Part shown: in pieces, positions 10,085-16,657 of the stretch
How the letters are laid out: every line of letters begins with the position of its first letter
Numbering within the stretch: position 1 is the first letter of the stretch
Assembly (NCBI GenBank): GCA_041752735.1
Contig: JBGSVW010000025.1
Coordinates: 1 to 32,423, forward strand
Source: UBA1422 sp041752735
GTDB taxonomy: Bacteria > Bacillota > Clostridia > Peptostreptococcales > Anaerovoracaceae
Direction of reading: 5' to 3'
Length of the DNA: 32,423 bases
The notes under the pieces: generated by a model
What the model saw: only the letters and a program-made list of their open reading frames with translations
Told to the model about the DNA's origin: nothing
Database searches by the model: none
Made by a program: the position numbers and the translations under genes

Positions 10085-10166
10085 ATCGAGCAGCCGGCTG
10101 TCATTCCCAGTGGATTAGACCCAATAGCTTTGCGCCCATACTTTTCAGTATGTTTGCCCAATATTT
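10085..10166 (-). ncRNA. Cyclic di-GMP class I (GEMM-I) riboswitch aptamer
   Basis: Read on the minus strand, the hallmark segments occur in the right order. GGGCAAAC is at 10159-10152. Next comes a 6-bp stem CATACT/AGTATG closed by a GAAA tetraloop, then GCGCAAAGCTA (10135-10125). A GGGTCTAA tetraloop-receptor element (10122-10115) is followed by a small TCC/GGA hairpin, then GACAGCCGGCTGC (10102-10090). GGGC near the start can pair with GCTC after the CCGG segment to close the outer stem. This matches the GEMM-I consensus as I know it. The aptamer starts within a few bases of the expected transcription start and precedes the giant adhesin-like gene, the kind of target these switches control in clostridia. 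Confidence 0.9.
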
Positions 10167-10176
10167 TATTAATATA

Positions 10177-10204
10177 ATTGTACCTTTTACTACATATTTG
10201 TCAA
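10177..10204 (-). promoter_or_regulatory. Promoter of the riboswitch-giant gene transcript
   Basis: On the minus strand, a perfect TTGACA -35 box (10204-10199) is followed after 16 bp by TACAAT (10182-10177). Transcription would start near 10170, directly before the c-di-GMP aptamer. Confidence 0.75.
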
Positions 10205-10261
10205 GATATATTTATGCTGTTGCGTTAATACGTTAGTGTGTTAAATTCTTCTTCAAAAAGT

Positions 10262-10289
10262 AAAGACTGTTGAAATTACAACAGTCTTT
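10262..10289 (-). terminator. Intrinsic terminator after the lipoprotein gene
   Basis: Arms AAAGACTGTTG and CAACAGTCTTT form a perfect 11-bp stem with a 6-nt loop. On the minus strand it is followed by ACTTTTTG. It lies 32 nt after the lipoprotein stop codon and separates that gene from the giant gene's promoter. Confidence 0.75.
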
Positions 10290-10320
10290 ATGATGATTAT
10301 ATCTTTGGTTATTAGAAGTC

Positions 10321-10758
10321 TTATATTTCCTCCAGAATCGTGATGGAAACATTACCAAGGCCATCTTCAACTATGTAGCTGAAAAGGAAAGGATTCGCAT
10401 CAGCATCATTTAGTACGCCAACCAGCATAATTTTCTCACTATCATTTTGGTCTGTGTTGATAGTGAATCCAGCGCTTTTTAGTGTATCGTAATAAGCGTT
10501 CGCTTCTTCCAAAGTCATCTCGTTCATGACAACATTCACCGATGAAGGCATCGTTGTGGTATCCTCTTCGGAAATTGTTTCGGTTCCAATTAGTTTGTCA
10601 ATGGATGTGATTGTACTATCAGGTTCCGGTAATGTACTCATGTATTGGCTTGGCCAGTCAAGACCTTCGGTGCTTTGATCTGTTTCCTCCTCGCCGCACG
10701 CCGAAAAGCTCAGCCCCAAAACAAATAGTAGCATGATTAATAATATCTTTTTTCCCAT
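10321..10758 (-). CDS. Small lipoprotein of unknown function
   Basis: This 145-residue protein begins MGKK, followed by a hydrophobic segment ending in FSAC, which fits a relaxed lipobox with Cys-20 as the lipid-attached residue. The mature part starts with an acidic, flexible stretch (GEEETDQSTE). The rest is a small, acidic soluble domain with T-M-P-S-S-V-N and 'LEEANAYYDTLKSAGF' segments; the latter resembles the helix in small lipoproteins that compare two states of a chain, but I do not recognise a family. An AGGAGAG ribosome binding site lies upstream. It is transcribed alone: a strong terminator follows it and the divergent azlC gene lies on its other side. Confidence 0.8.
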   Translation of the reverse strand: MGKKILLIMLLFVLGLSFSACGEEETDQSTEGLDWPSQYMSTLPEPDSTITSIDKLIGTETISEEDTTTMPSSVNVVMNEMTLEEANAYYDTLKSAGFTINTDQNDSEKIMLVGVLNDADANPFLFSYIVEDGLGNVSITILEEI

Positions 10759-10906
10759 AATTTCTCTCCTATATCAGTTATCATAAAATAACGGTTCTTC
10801 TTCATATAATCAATTGTACTGTTGAATATTTCAAAATCAATGTATCACAACGTATATATGATGTCAATGTAAGCGGGTTTCCCAGTATTTCACTGTCCAT
10901 GGCCAT

Positions 10907-10935
10907 TTACAACTACTCATATTAATGTATATAAT
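10907..10935 (+). promoter_or_regulatory. Promoter of azlCD
   Basis: TTACAA (10907-10912) and TATAAT (10930-10935) are separated by 17 bp, 35 nt before the azlC ATG. AAGGAG (10952-10957) is the ribosome binding site. I saw no T-box or leucine-responsive leader in the short untranslated region. Confidence 0.65.
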
Positions 10936-10969
10936 ATAATAATCCAAACGTAAGGAGAGCACGACAATA

Positions 10970-11671
10970 ATGATAAAATCAATCTATATGAATCACCGGG
11001 TGGCGTTTTTATCTGCTTTCCCTCATACTATACCGGTAATGACTGGCTATTTGGCTTTGGGAATTGCCTATGGTGTATTGATGCAGATTAATGGTTATGG
11101 CGCCTTTTGGTCGGTTCTAATGAGTTTAGTGGCCTTCTGTGGCAGCATGCAATACGCTGCAATCTCGCTCCTCACCTCAGCCTTCAACCCCCTGCAAGCA
11201 CTTCTGTTGAGTCTGACCGTCAATGCCAGGCATCTTTTTTATGGCCTTTCCATGTTGGAAAAGTATCAGGGTTTAAAAAAAACCCGGTTGTTTTTGATTT
11301 TTTCTTTGAGCGATGAAACATTTTCAGTTTCATCAAGTGTCCTACCGCCCGCATCAGTAAATCGAAAACTCTTTTATTTCTGGATTTCGTTTTTAGATTA
11401 CTTTTATTGGGCATTGGGCACCTTACTGGGTGGTTTGCTCGGTGGTCTGATTACCTTCAACACAGCAGGTCTGGATTTTGTCTTGACGGCACTTTTCGTT
11501 GTACTATTTTTAGAGCAAATTAAAACCCTCACCAATTTCAAATCAGGGCTGGTGGGCATAATTTGTTCACTTCTATGTTTAATCTTCTTAGGCGCTGACC
11601 GGTTTATCATTCCTTCCATGATTCTGATTATTACCACTTTGATGATATGGAGGAAGCGCGTATGTATTTAA
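10970..11671 (+). CDS. azlC: AzlC family branched-chain amino acid exporter, large subunit
   Basis: A 233-residue polytopic membrane protein. The N-terminal 'FPHTIPVMTGYLALGIAYGVL' region and the later 'CGSMQYAAISLL' and 'LTVNARHLFYGLSML' motifs are typical of AzlC. AzlC pairs with the small AzlD subunit to export branched-chain amino acids and their analogues. The next gene encodes AzlD and overlaps this one by 10 nt, so the two are translationally coupled. The length is normal for the family. The ATG at 10970 lies 12 nt after AAGGAG; ATG 10988 is a less likely alternative. Confidence 0.92.
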   Translation: MIKSIYMNHRVAFLSAFPHTIPVMTGYLALGIAYGVLMQINGYGAFWSVLMSLVAFCGSMQYAAISLLTSAFNPLQALLLSLTVNARHLFYGLSMLEKYQGLKKTRLFLIFSLSDETFSVSSSVLPPASVNRKLFYFWISFLDYFYWALGTLLGGLLGGLITFNTAGLDFVLTALFVVLFLEQIKTLTNFKSGLVGIICSLLCLIFLGADRFIIPSMILIITTLMIWRKRVCI

Positions 11672-11994
11672 CACCTTTGGAAACATTCATCACCATCCTC
11701 GCAGTGGCTTTGGGTGCTATCATAACCAGATTTCTGCCTTTTTTACTATTCCCTGAAAATAAAGAGCAGCATCCTGTTGTCACATATCTGGGACAAATGC
11801 TACCTCCTGCCATGTTGGGACTTTTGGTTGTCTACAGCCTTAAGAATGTCGATCTGCTGGCACCTACCCACGGAATGGCTGAGCTGACTTCAATCTTCTT
11901 CATAGTACTCATTCATCTTTGGAAACGAAATGTACTTCTCAGCATCGGAGTCGGAACAGCCTTATATATGGTTCTGATCCGAATAGTTGGCTAA
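11662..11994 (+). CDS. azlD: AzlD family branched-chain amino acid exporter, small subunit
   Basis: A 110-residue membrane protein with about four hydrophobic segments and the AzlD features 'RFLPFLLFP' and 'LPPAMLGLLVVYSL'. It completes the AzlCD export pair. The start is set at ATG 11662 because GGAGGA (11649-11654), inside the end of azlC, lies 7 nt before it. An in-frame ATG at 11647 overlaps that ribosome binding site and is unlikely. No clear terminator follows; the next gene has its own promoter-like element. Confidence 0.9.
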   Translation: MYLTPLETFITILAVALGAIITRFLPFLLFPENKEQHPVVTYLGQMLPPAMLGLLVVYSLKNVDLLAPTHGMAELTSIFFIVLIHLWKRNVLLSIGVGTALYMVLIRIVG

Positions 11995-12022
11995 TTGCGT
12001 TTGTGTTCAGAACTTCACAGAA

Positions 12023-12056
12023 TCCGTGTTTTATTATGATATAATCAGAACACGGA
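12023..12056 (+). promoter_or_regulatory. Extended -10 promoter inside an 8-bp inverted repeat
   Basis: TCCGTGTT (12023-12030) and AACACGGA (12049-12056) are perfect inverted repeats. They flank an extended -10 element TGATATAAT (12037-12045). The right arm runs into the ribosome binding site of the next gene. The arrangement looks like a repressor site at the promoter; the regulator is unknown. Confidence 0.5.
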
Positions 12057-12065
12057 GGATAACAA

Positions 12066-12443
12066 ATGAAAGTGAAAAATAAGAAACGAAAAATAATTAT
12101 TACGGTTCTGATTGTGTGTGCTGTACTATTCACAGCAGGCGTGTTGGCCTACAATAAGATGAATGACGTTGTAGCAGAAACCTTGATTACCAAGATCGCT
12201 GCAAGCAGCGCCGGTGATTCAACAAATCCCTCAGCGCCAGAAAAAGTTTATGAATCAATGAGCGATGCAGATCAAGACATAGTAAAAGAGATTGCTGCAG
12301 ATCATGTTTCACCCTCCACGGTAGCGGAAGTCACCGAGCTCCTGGTTAACGATGACACGGAAGGTCTGAAAGAATATGCCTATGAGAATCTAAGCGACAG
12401 CGAGATTGCTGAACTGAAAGAATTATATGATAAGTACAAATAA
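12066..12443 (+). CDS. Small membrane-anchored or secreted protein, unknown function
   Basis: A 125-residue protein. A very basic N-terminus (MKVKNKKRK) is followed by one hydrophobic helix (IIITVLIVCAVLFTAGVLAY), which could be a signal anchor or an uncleaved signal peptide. The rest is an extracellular, acidic, mainly helical domain with Ser/Asp/Glu-rich turns (SMSDADQDIV, NLSDSEIAELKELYDKYK). I do not recognise the family. GGAGG lies 8 nt before the ATG. The 3' end and terminator recur in decayed form at 16563-16678. Within the gene, CTGAAAGAAT occurs twice, 48 nt apart, in the part encoding LKEYAYEN...LKELYDKY. Confidence 0.8.
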   Translation: MKVKNKKRKIIITVLIVCAVLFTAGVLAYNKMNDVVAETLITKIAASSAGDSTNPSAPEKVYESMSDADQDIVKEIAADHVSPSTVAEVTELLVNDDTEGLKEYAYENLSDSEIAELKELYDKYK

Positions 12444-12470
12444 AGAGGCGAAACGCCTCTTTATTTTTTT
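12442..12470 (+). terminator. Intrinsic terminator, probably bidirectional
   Basis: AAAGAGGCG and CGCCTCTTT form a 9-bp stem with an AAA loop, followed by ATTTTTTT on the plus strand. It overlaps the stop codon of the small membrane protein and abuts the stop of the convergent CPBP gene. The same hairpin occurs at 16658-16678. Confidence 0.9.
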
Positions 12471-13131
12471 ATAAAAAGAATAATATTATTATAGCGGAAA
12501 AATTAGCCAGAAAATGCGAAATTGTACAAAGCCATACATTATTGGTTTTCATAAAAACAAATCCATAAATAAGGCTGTTTATAAATACAAATGCCAAGTC
12601 ATATGCAACAATTGTTACACTTCCACTGGTTAAATGCCCCAAAGCAAATATTGCAGAAGTTCCAATTATTGCCGGTAAAGCAGGCACAAAGGATTGTAGT
12701 TGCTTTTGAAAAAACCCCCTCCAGGCTACTTCTTCTGCAAATGCTAGAATCATAATTTGAACAATGAGTATTGGAAGTCTATCAACCGATAGCATAATTT
12801 CACTTCTTGACATGACATGTGTTATATAATCAGGCATTATAAGTTTTGCAAAAACAATAACTAAAACATTTAATAAGGATGGTATGGCAATCCAAATCCA
12901 TATTGTGGCTTTCGCCGTTTTTTTGATTGATTTAATATCCAGTCCACATTCACCAAATGTTCGTCTTTCTATAATTTTGAAAGCAATGAATGCGCCAATA
13001 CCAAACAATACTGACATGCCTGCTGCTTTTACACCAAAAATGTTTGTCAGGGAAACAAGTGCCATTGCTATCAGGATAATAATTTTTGCTGTGCTATATT
13101 TTATGATTGAGTTATTTAATGATTTGCTCAT
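12469..13131 (-). CDS. CPBP family intramembrane glutamic protease
   Basis: A 220-residue polytopic membrane protein with all three CPBP (Abi/CAAX) motifs: E-E-x-x-x-R at residues 133-138 (EEVAWRGFF), F-x-x-x-H ending at His-166 (FALGH), and H-x-x-x-N at 206-210 (SHFLAN). Members cleave prenylated proteins in eukaryotes; in bacteria many act in bacteriocin immunity or maturation or in regulated proteolysis, and the substrate here is unknown. GGAGG lies 6 nt before the ATG. It follows the degenerate CPBP relative by 62 bp in the same direction, so it may be the last gene of the ArsR-controlled operon, or separate. Confidence 0.9.
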   Translation of the reverse strand: MSKSLNNSIIKYSTAKIIILIAMALVSLTNIFGVKAAGMSVLFGIGAFIAFKIIERRTFGECGLDIKSIKKTAKATIWIWIAIPSLLNVLVIVFAKLIMPDYITHVMSRSEIMLSVDRLPILIVQIMILAFAEEVAWRGFFQKQLQSFVPALPAIIGTSAIFALGHLTSGSVTIVAYDLAFVFINSLIYGFVFMKTNNVWLCTISHFLANFSAIIILFFL

Positions 13132-13193
13132 GTATTACCTCCATAAGGTTTGATTCATTGAAAATTTTAGAGTTCGTGTGGATTCTAAGCGTG

Positions 13194-13895
13194 CTATAAA
13201 GCGTTGATTGAAACTATCAAAATCTGGATTCCGGTTCCCAGATCCATGATTCCGTGACCCACCATCAGAGGCACCAGATTTTTGGTGCGCCGGTACAGAA
13301 TCAAAATCAGAACCATCAAGGGCAAAAAAGATAAGAATCGGAAAGCCATATACCGTCCATCCAGCAAGAGCGGAAAAAAGCTGTGCTGCAGCGCATACCA
13401 AAAGATGACGTAAGCACCGGCCAACCATGGTTTGCGGGCTATGCCGGTCAGTCTGCTGTATGCATATCCAAAATATAAGGGTAGTTCCGAAAAGACTATG
13501 GTAACTGGCAGGAGCACTAGGCTTACCAATGCCCAGGGCAAGGGCAGCGGTTGAACCAGAAACTCCGGCAAGCCGCCGTAAAGGGCAAAAGAACAGGCCA
13601 GCATTCCGCCCATACCCACCAGGATCATCATTATGCAGACCAGCAGGATTTCCGTCGCTTTCCATTTCCTGGTTTCAGGCGCAATCAATACCCGAAAGGG
13701 TTTTTTCTCCCCGGCACTGATGGCAAACAGCCCGGCAATAGTGACAAGATTAACGAGAATGCAAAGCACTGGCCAATAAGCAGCTCCTTGTTCCAGGGTT
13801 ATTCCCCCTGCATAAGCGAAGATCAGACCTGCAGCTACAAACAGGAAGCTCCGTATCGCTGGCGCTACAACGGGTAAAGTGTCTTTTGGACTCAT
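13194..13895 (-). CDS. CPBP-like membrane protein with degenerate catalytic motifs
   Basis: A 233-residue polytopic membrane protein. The C-terminal half has the layout of the CPBP/Abi domain. At motif 1 it reads S136-E137-L-P-L-Y, so the first Glu and the Arg of E-E-x-x-x-R are replaced. Motif 2 keeps His-171 (YALQH) and motif 3 keeps His-214 (MVGHGIMD, Asp in place of Asn). With one of the paired glutamates missing, protease activity is doubtful; it may be a non-catalytic relative. The ATG overlaps the stop codon of the upstream oxidoreductase gene by 4 nt, so it is translationally coupled and belongs to the ArsR operon. Confidence 0.75.
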   Translation of the reverse strand: MSPKDTLPVVAPAIRSFLFVAAGLIFAYAGGITLEQGAAYWPVLCILVNLVTIAGLFAISAGEKKPFRVLIAPETRKWKATEILLVCIMMILVGMGGMLACSFALYGGLPEFLVQPLPLPWALVSLVLLPVTIVFSELPLYFGYAYSRLTGIARKPWLAGAYVIFWYALQHSFFPLLLDGRYMAFRFLSFLPLMVLILILYRRTKNLVPLMVGHGIMDLGTGIQILIVSINAL

Positions 13896-14560
13896 ATGCG
13901 CTCCTTACCCGTAGAAACCAGGTATGGTCGGTCATACCTCTTGTCATGGGCTTTATTTTTTTTGAGGATAATATTCCAGCCGAGATTCCCGAGGCCAGTC
14001 ATATTGAGGATTGTAATGACCTTGGCAAGAAATACAGATAACTCATAAGGTTTGGCGAACTCCTTCACATACTGCGGAGGGAAGTGTCCCTCCTTCTCAA
14101 ATGCATCGCCGAATGCGGTGAATCTGTCCGCAAGCTTGCCGAATTTTTCTGGGAAAATCCCAATACCTGCGGCTTCCCCTTTGGCTACGGATCCAAGATG
14201 CCCATACCCTTTTTGCCTGCAAAATACTTCAAAATAACGGAGAAGGATTTCCTCCTCTATGGTCTCCATGTAGCCGGCCTGGACAACAAAACCCAGGGAC
14301 TGGCTATCCCGGGAAGCCGGGGGCATATGCTCCATGAATTTTTTCATGAGGCCCGGCATGGCATGAACATAATTCGGAAGAAAGAACAAGATACAGTATG
14401 CCTGTGAGACTTGATGAGAAATCTCGTCAAAATCTCCTCCTGCAAGAGCTATAATTTCTGCCGGCATTTCCATTTGCTTTACAAAAGCACTAGCCAGGAA
14501 ATAGCTGGCGCATTTTGGCGAATTCCCTTTTGGGGAACCGTTGAGAATGATTGTTTTCAT
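13892..14560 (-). CDS. Flavodoxin-fold NAD(P)H-dependent oxidoreductase
   Basis: A 222-residue protein that begins MKTIILNGSPKGNSPK, the beta-1 strand and phosphate loop that binds FMN in the NADPH-dependent FMN reductase/flavodoxin superfamily. A second family feature is the 'YVHAMPGLMKKFMEHM' segment after the middle strand, where the flavin ring is normally held by Pro-x-x-x-K-x-F. The C-terminal 60 residues (from about 150) are an extension I do not recognise. The gene overlaps its upstream neighbour and its downstream CPBP-like neighbour by 4 nt each (ATGA), so the three are made together. The substrate is unknown. Confidence 0.8.
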   Translation of the reverse strand: MKTIILNGSPKGNSPKCASYFLASAFVKQMEMPAEIIALAGGDFDEISHQVSQAYCILFFLPNYVHAMPGLMKKFMEHMPPASRDSQSLGFVVQAGYMETIEEEILLRYFEVFCRQKGYGHLGSVAKGEAAGIGIFPEKFGKLADRFTAFGDAFEKEGHFPPQYVKEFAKPYELSVFLAKVITILNMTGLGNLGWNIILKKNKAHDKRYDRPYLVSTGKERI

Positions 14561-15036
14561 AGTTGGGCTCCCTCCCTGAATTCACTTACCGGTTTCACGA
14601 TAATTTCATGGGAGTAAAACTCTCGGAATACATACTCGATATAATCTAAAAATATTTGCTCCGCTTCCGGACTTTCAAAGTCCCCGTCATAGTAGTACTC
14701 AATTTTTGGATACCGCTCATAGCGGGGCAAGTGCCTGGTACGCCTTTCTTTGGATACCACTGTATAGGGCAGAAACAGGCAAATCATACGGTCAAATAGG
14801 CTTTTCATTGAGCCGCTGACAAAATTGTCTGTCACCTTACCAAAAAAAATCGCCCGGTCCACCGATACATAAGACCGGTAGAAAGCATCTAGGTCTTTGT
14901 GGACGCACTTTCCGGGGGTCGTCCACCAGCAGTTCCAGCAGCCCAGGCAATCCTTGGGCAGCTGAGCACCGATTAACAGGGTTTCTCCGCTTTCTTTGGT
15001 CGGTTCATCCCACTCTTTGATATATAAGGTTGTCAC
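14557..15036 (-). CDS. Flavodoxin-like protein with a C-x2-C-x2-C-x7-C motif, lacking the N-terminal FMN loop
   Basis: A 159-residue protein. Residues about 30-44 read CLGCWNCWWTTPGKC and are followed by a 'VSGSMKSLFDRM' segment. This order (Cys motif, then S-G-x-x-K-x-x-x-D-R) is typical of NAD(P)H-dependent oxidoreductases and iron-sulfur flavoproteins. Those families begin with an N-G-S-P-R phosphate loop before the Cys motif; here the N-terminus (MTTLYIKEWDEPTKES) has none. The start is GTG 15036 with GGGAGGA just upstream, and there is no room for a longer start because the ArsR gene ends at 15088. It may work as a heteromer with the next protein, which has the loop; this is inference. 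Confidence 0.75.
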   Translation of the reverse strand: MTTLYIKEWDEPTKESGETLLIGAQLPKDCLGCWNCWWTTPGKCVHKDLDAFYRSYVSVDRAIFFGKVTDNFVSGSMKSLFDRMICLFLPYTVVSKERRTRHLPRYERYPKIEYYYDGDFESPEAEQIFLDYIEYVFREFYSHEIIVKPVSEFREGAQL

Positions 15037-15087
15037 GTTCTCCTCCCTTGTTTAAAACAATTACTTATAGGTTCATATTTAAGACTG

Positions 15088-16161
15088 CTATAAATTGACC
15101 AGATCCTTGTATGCCTTTTCAAAGAGATCTTTGAGCAATTCTTTGTTCAGCGTATAATGCAGTTTCTGCCCGACTCGCTCATACTCAACCAACCCGATGC
15201 CCAAAAGCATCGACAGATGATAGGATGCGGTGGCGCCGGTCAAGCCGACCTGTTTGGCCAAATCGCTACCAATTGCTGGCTTGACAGCCAGGCTTTTGAT
15301 GATTTCCACTCGCTTTTCTTCCGAAAGTACTTTGAAAAACAGCTTTCTTTCTTCACTTCGTTTTTCACGTAATCGTTTTTTGCTGATAAACGTGCCATAA
15401 ATCAGGACAAAGTGATCATTTTCAGGCTGGAGGACGTATGTAAGAATTTCTGAGAAAGCATTGGGTATGAGGTCAATCCTCTTAGCAGGCTCCAGAATCT
15501 TCGCGCTGATTTTCAAATAGTTGGTAATGAACTCTTCGGTCGTTGTGAGACAAGCTTCCCGACTTTTTTCTACTTCGGCGCGGTCCAATGTTTCAAGCTC
15601 CTCCACATAAGGAGCAAAAACTTGGGCGTAACGCTCTAGCAAATGCACAAGTCGTTGCCTAGCATCCGCAGGGTATCGTAATATTTCCAGCGCTTTTTCC
15701 TGTTCAGCAGAAGACATGCCGGGGCAATCTGCCAAACGTTGTTCAAAGGTTGTTCGATCAGCAAGAATCTTATCTAGTTCCAGTTCATTCCTGCAAATCT
15801 CACCCTCTTCGTGACAAAGGACATCGATAGCATCTGAAAGCAAATGCTTCAGTCCTTCTGTTTCAGAAAGGGAGGCAAACTTAGTGGCCAACTGGTTGAT
15901 GTCTCTAATCTCTTCAGAGACTACTAGGCCCCAAAGAAGCGAGCAAACCGGTTTACCGAAAAAGAAAGCAATCTCTTGATGGTAGAACTGTGGCAAGCTG
16001 CTTTTGATTTCCTGGATAATTTCGGTCATCCGCGGGTGAGGTGAATAACCGGCATTTTCAAAATAGTTTCGTTCCATCTGATCGCTGTCAGCAATGCGGT
16101 TAAGAGATACCAGCATTTCATAGACAGGGTTGGTGTCGATTGTTATGTTCGCTTTTTTCAT
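15088..16161 (-). CDS. Long ArsR family transcriptional regulator
   Basis: A 357-residue protein. The C-terminal ~90 residues (about 265-357) are an ArsR/SmtB winged helix: 'LFFKVLSEEKRVEIIKSL', then 'GSDLAKQVGLTGATASYHLSMLLGIGLV', then a wing with 'YERVGQKLHYTL'. The first ~265 residues are a helical domain that I cannot name, unlike classical ~100-residue ArsR proteins, so the signal may not be a simple metal. No Cys pair typical of arsenic sensing is visible in the DNA-binding part. Its ATG overlaps the stop of the upstream small gene by 4 nt. It probably represses its own operon through the palindrome at 16473-16496. Confidence 0.88.
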   Translation of the reverse strand: MKKANITIDTNPVYEMLVSLNRIADSDQMERNYFENAGYSPHPRMTEIIQEIKSSLPQFYHQEIAFFFGKPVCSLLWGLVVSEEIRDINQLATKFASLSETEGLKHLLSDAIDVLCHEEGEICRNELELDKILADRTTFEQRLADCPGMSSAEQEKALEILRYPADARQRLVHLLERYAQVFAPYVEELETLDRAEVEKSREACLTTTEEFITNYLKISAKILEPAKRIDLIPNAFSEILTYVLQPENDHFVLIYGTFISKKRLREKRSEERKLFFKVLSEEKRVEIIKSLAVKPAIGSDLAKQVGLTGATASYHLSMLLGIGLVEYERVGQKLHYTLNKELLKDLFEKAYKDLVNL

Positions 16162-16412
16162 GAGTAATACCTCTGGGGCTTGCCCTTAAGTTCTAAATCC
16201 GCAATCAATCTCTCGATGATGAAGTTCAGGCTTTTCTCTATGCGCTGAAGCACATGGAAGGCCAGCTTCTCAAGTTTGATTAGAATTGTATCTCTGCGCA
16301 CAACGGCACATTTCAGATCTTCTGGTAATACATTTTCCATTTTGCAGTATTGCATCAACTCGGCGTTGTGTTTGTCTGCTTCAGGTATATAAAATTGATT
16401 CCACATGGACAA
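16158..16412 (-). CDS. Small protein of unknown function, first gene of the ArsR operon
   Basis: An 84-residue, mostly helical protein with no signal peptide or membrane segment; two cysteines (CKMENVLPEDLKC) are in the first half. No family was recognised. The start is uncertain: TTG 16412 lies 5 nt after AAGGAG (16418-16423) and ATG 16406 lies 11 nt after it. Its stop overlaps the ArsR start by 4 nt. Tight coupling to the regulator suggests it modulates or assists the regulator; that is inference. Confidence 0.65.
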   Translation of the reverse strand: MSMWNQFYIPEADKHNAELMQYCKMENVLPEDLKCAVVRRDTILIKLEKLAFHVLQRIEKSLNFIIERLIADLELKGKPQRYYS

Positions 16413-16440
16413 TCACGCTCCTTTTCCTTTTTATGAGCAC

Positions 16441-16469
16441 ATAATACATCCATCTAATATGTTTGTCAA
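16441..16469 (-). promoter_or_regulatory. Promoter of the ArsR-flavodoxin-CPBP operon
   Basis: On the minus strand, TTGACA (16469-16464) and TATTAT (16446-16441) are 17 bp apart, 29-35 nt before the first start codon. A second, imperfect copy of the operator half-sites overlaps it (ATAATACAT-CC-ATCTAATAT on the plus strand, 16441-16460). Confidence 0.8.
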
Positions 16470-16472
16470 TAC

Positions 16473-16496
16473 AATATTAGATATTCATCTAATATT
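16473..16496. promoter_or_regulatory. Perfect 10-4-10 palindrome, probable ArsR operator
   Basis: AATATTAGAT, 4 bp, ATCTAATATT form a perfect inverted repeat just upstream of the -35 box. ArsR family operators are AT-rich imperfect palindromes of similar size placed at the promoter of the regulator's own operon. Confidence 0.7.
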
Positions 16497-16562
16497 TTTT
16501 GTTTTAAATGCTACAACTTGCATCTATCATTGCTCTGAGTCGAAATTAATTTACTGACCTAG

Positions 16563-16657
16563 GCCATCATATGCCACCCACCACGGTAGCAGAGAGCACA
16601 GAATTACTAGGGAACGATGCCACAGAGAGCCTGAAAGAATTATAAAACGAATACAAT
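16563..16657 (+). pseudogene. Decayed fragment related to the C-terminus of the gene at 12066-12443
   Basis: In one frame it reads TVAESTELLGNDATESLKEL and then a stop; the intact gene reads TVAEVTELLVNDDTEGLKEYA and later LKELYDKYK. About three quarters of the aligned ~70 bases match, with differences mostly at third codon positions, so the copy was probably diverging as a gene before it decayed. The fragment has no start codon context and lacks the N-terminal half. It is joined directly from the first CTGAAAGAAT to the sequence after the second, with the 48 nt between lost. Confidence 0.75.

Noticed and set aside
10936..10969. A T-box or leucine-responsive leader upstream of azlCD
   Set aside because: Only about 30 nt lie between the promoter and the start codon, too short for such a leader, and no T-box sequence is present.
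12469..13895. The two CPBP-type genes as a simple tandem duplication
   Set aside because: Apart from the shared family layout, their sequences and motif residues are too different for a recent duplication.
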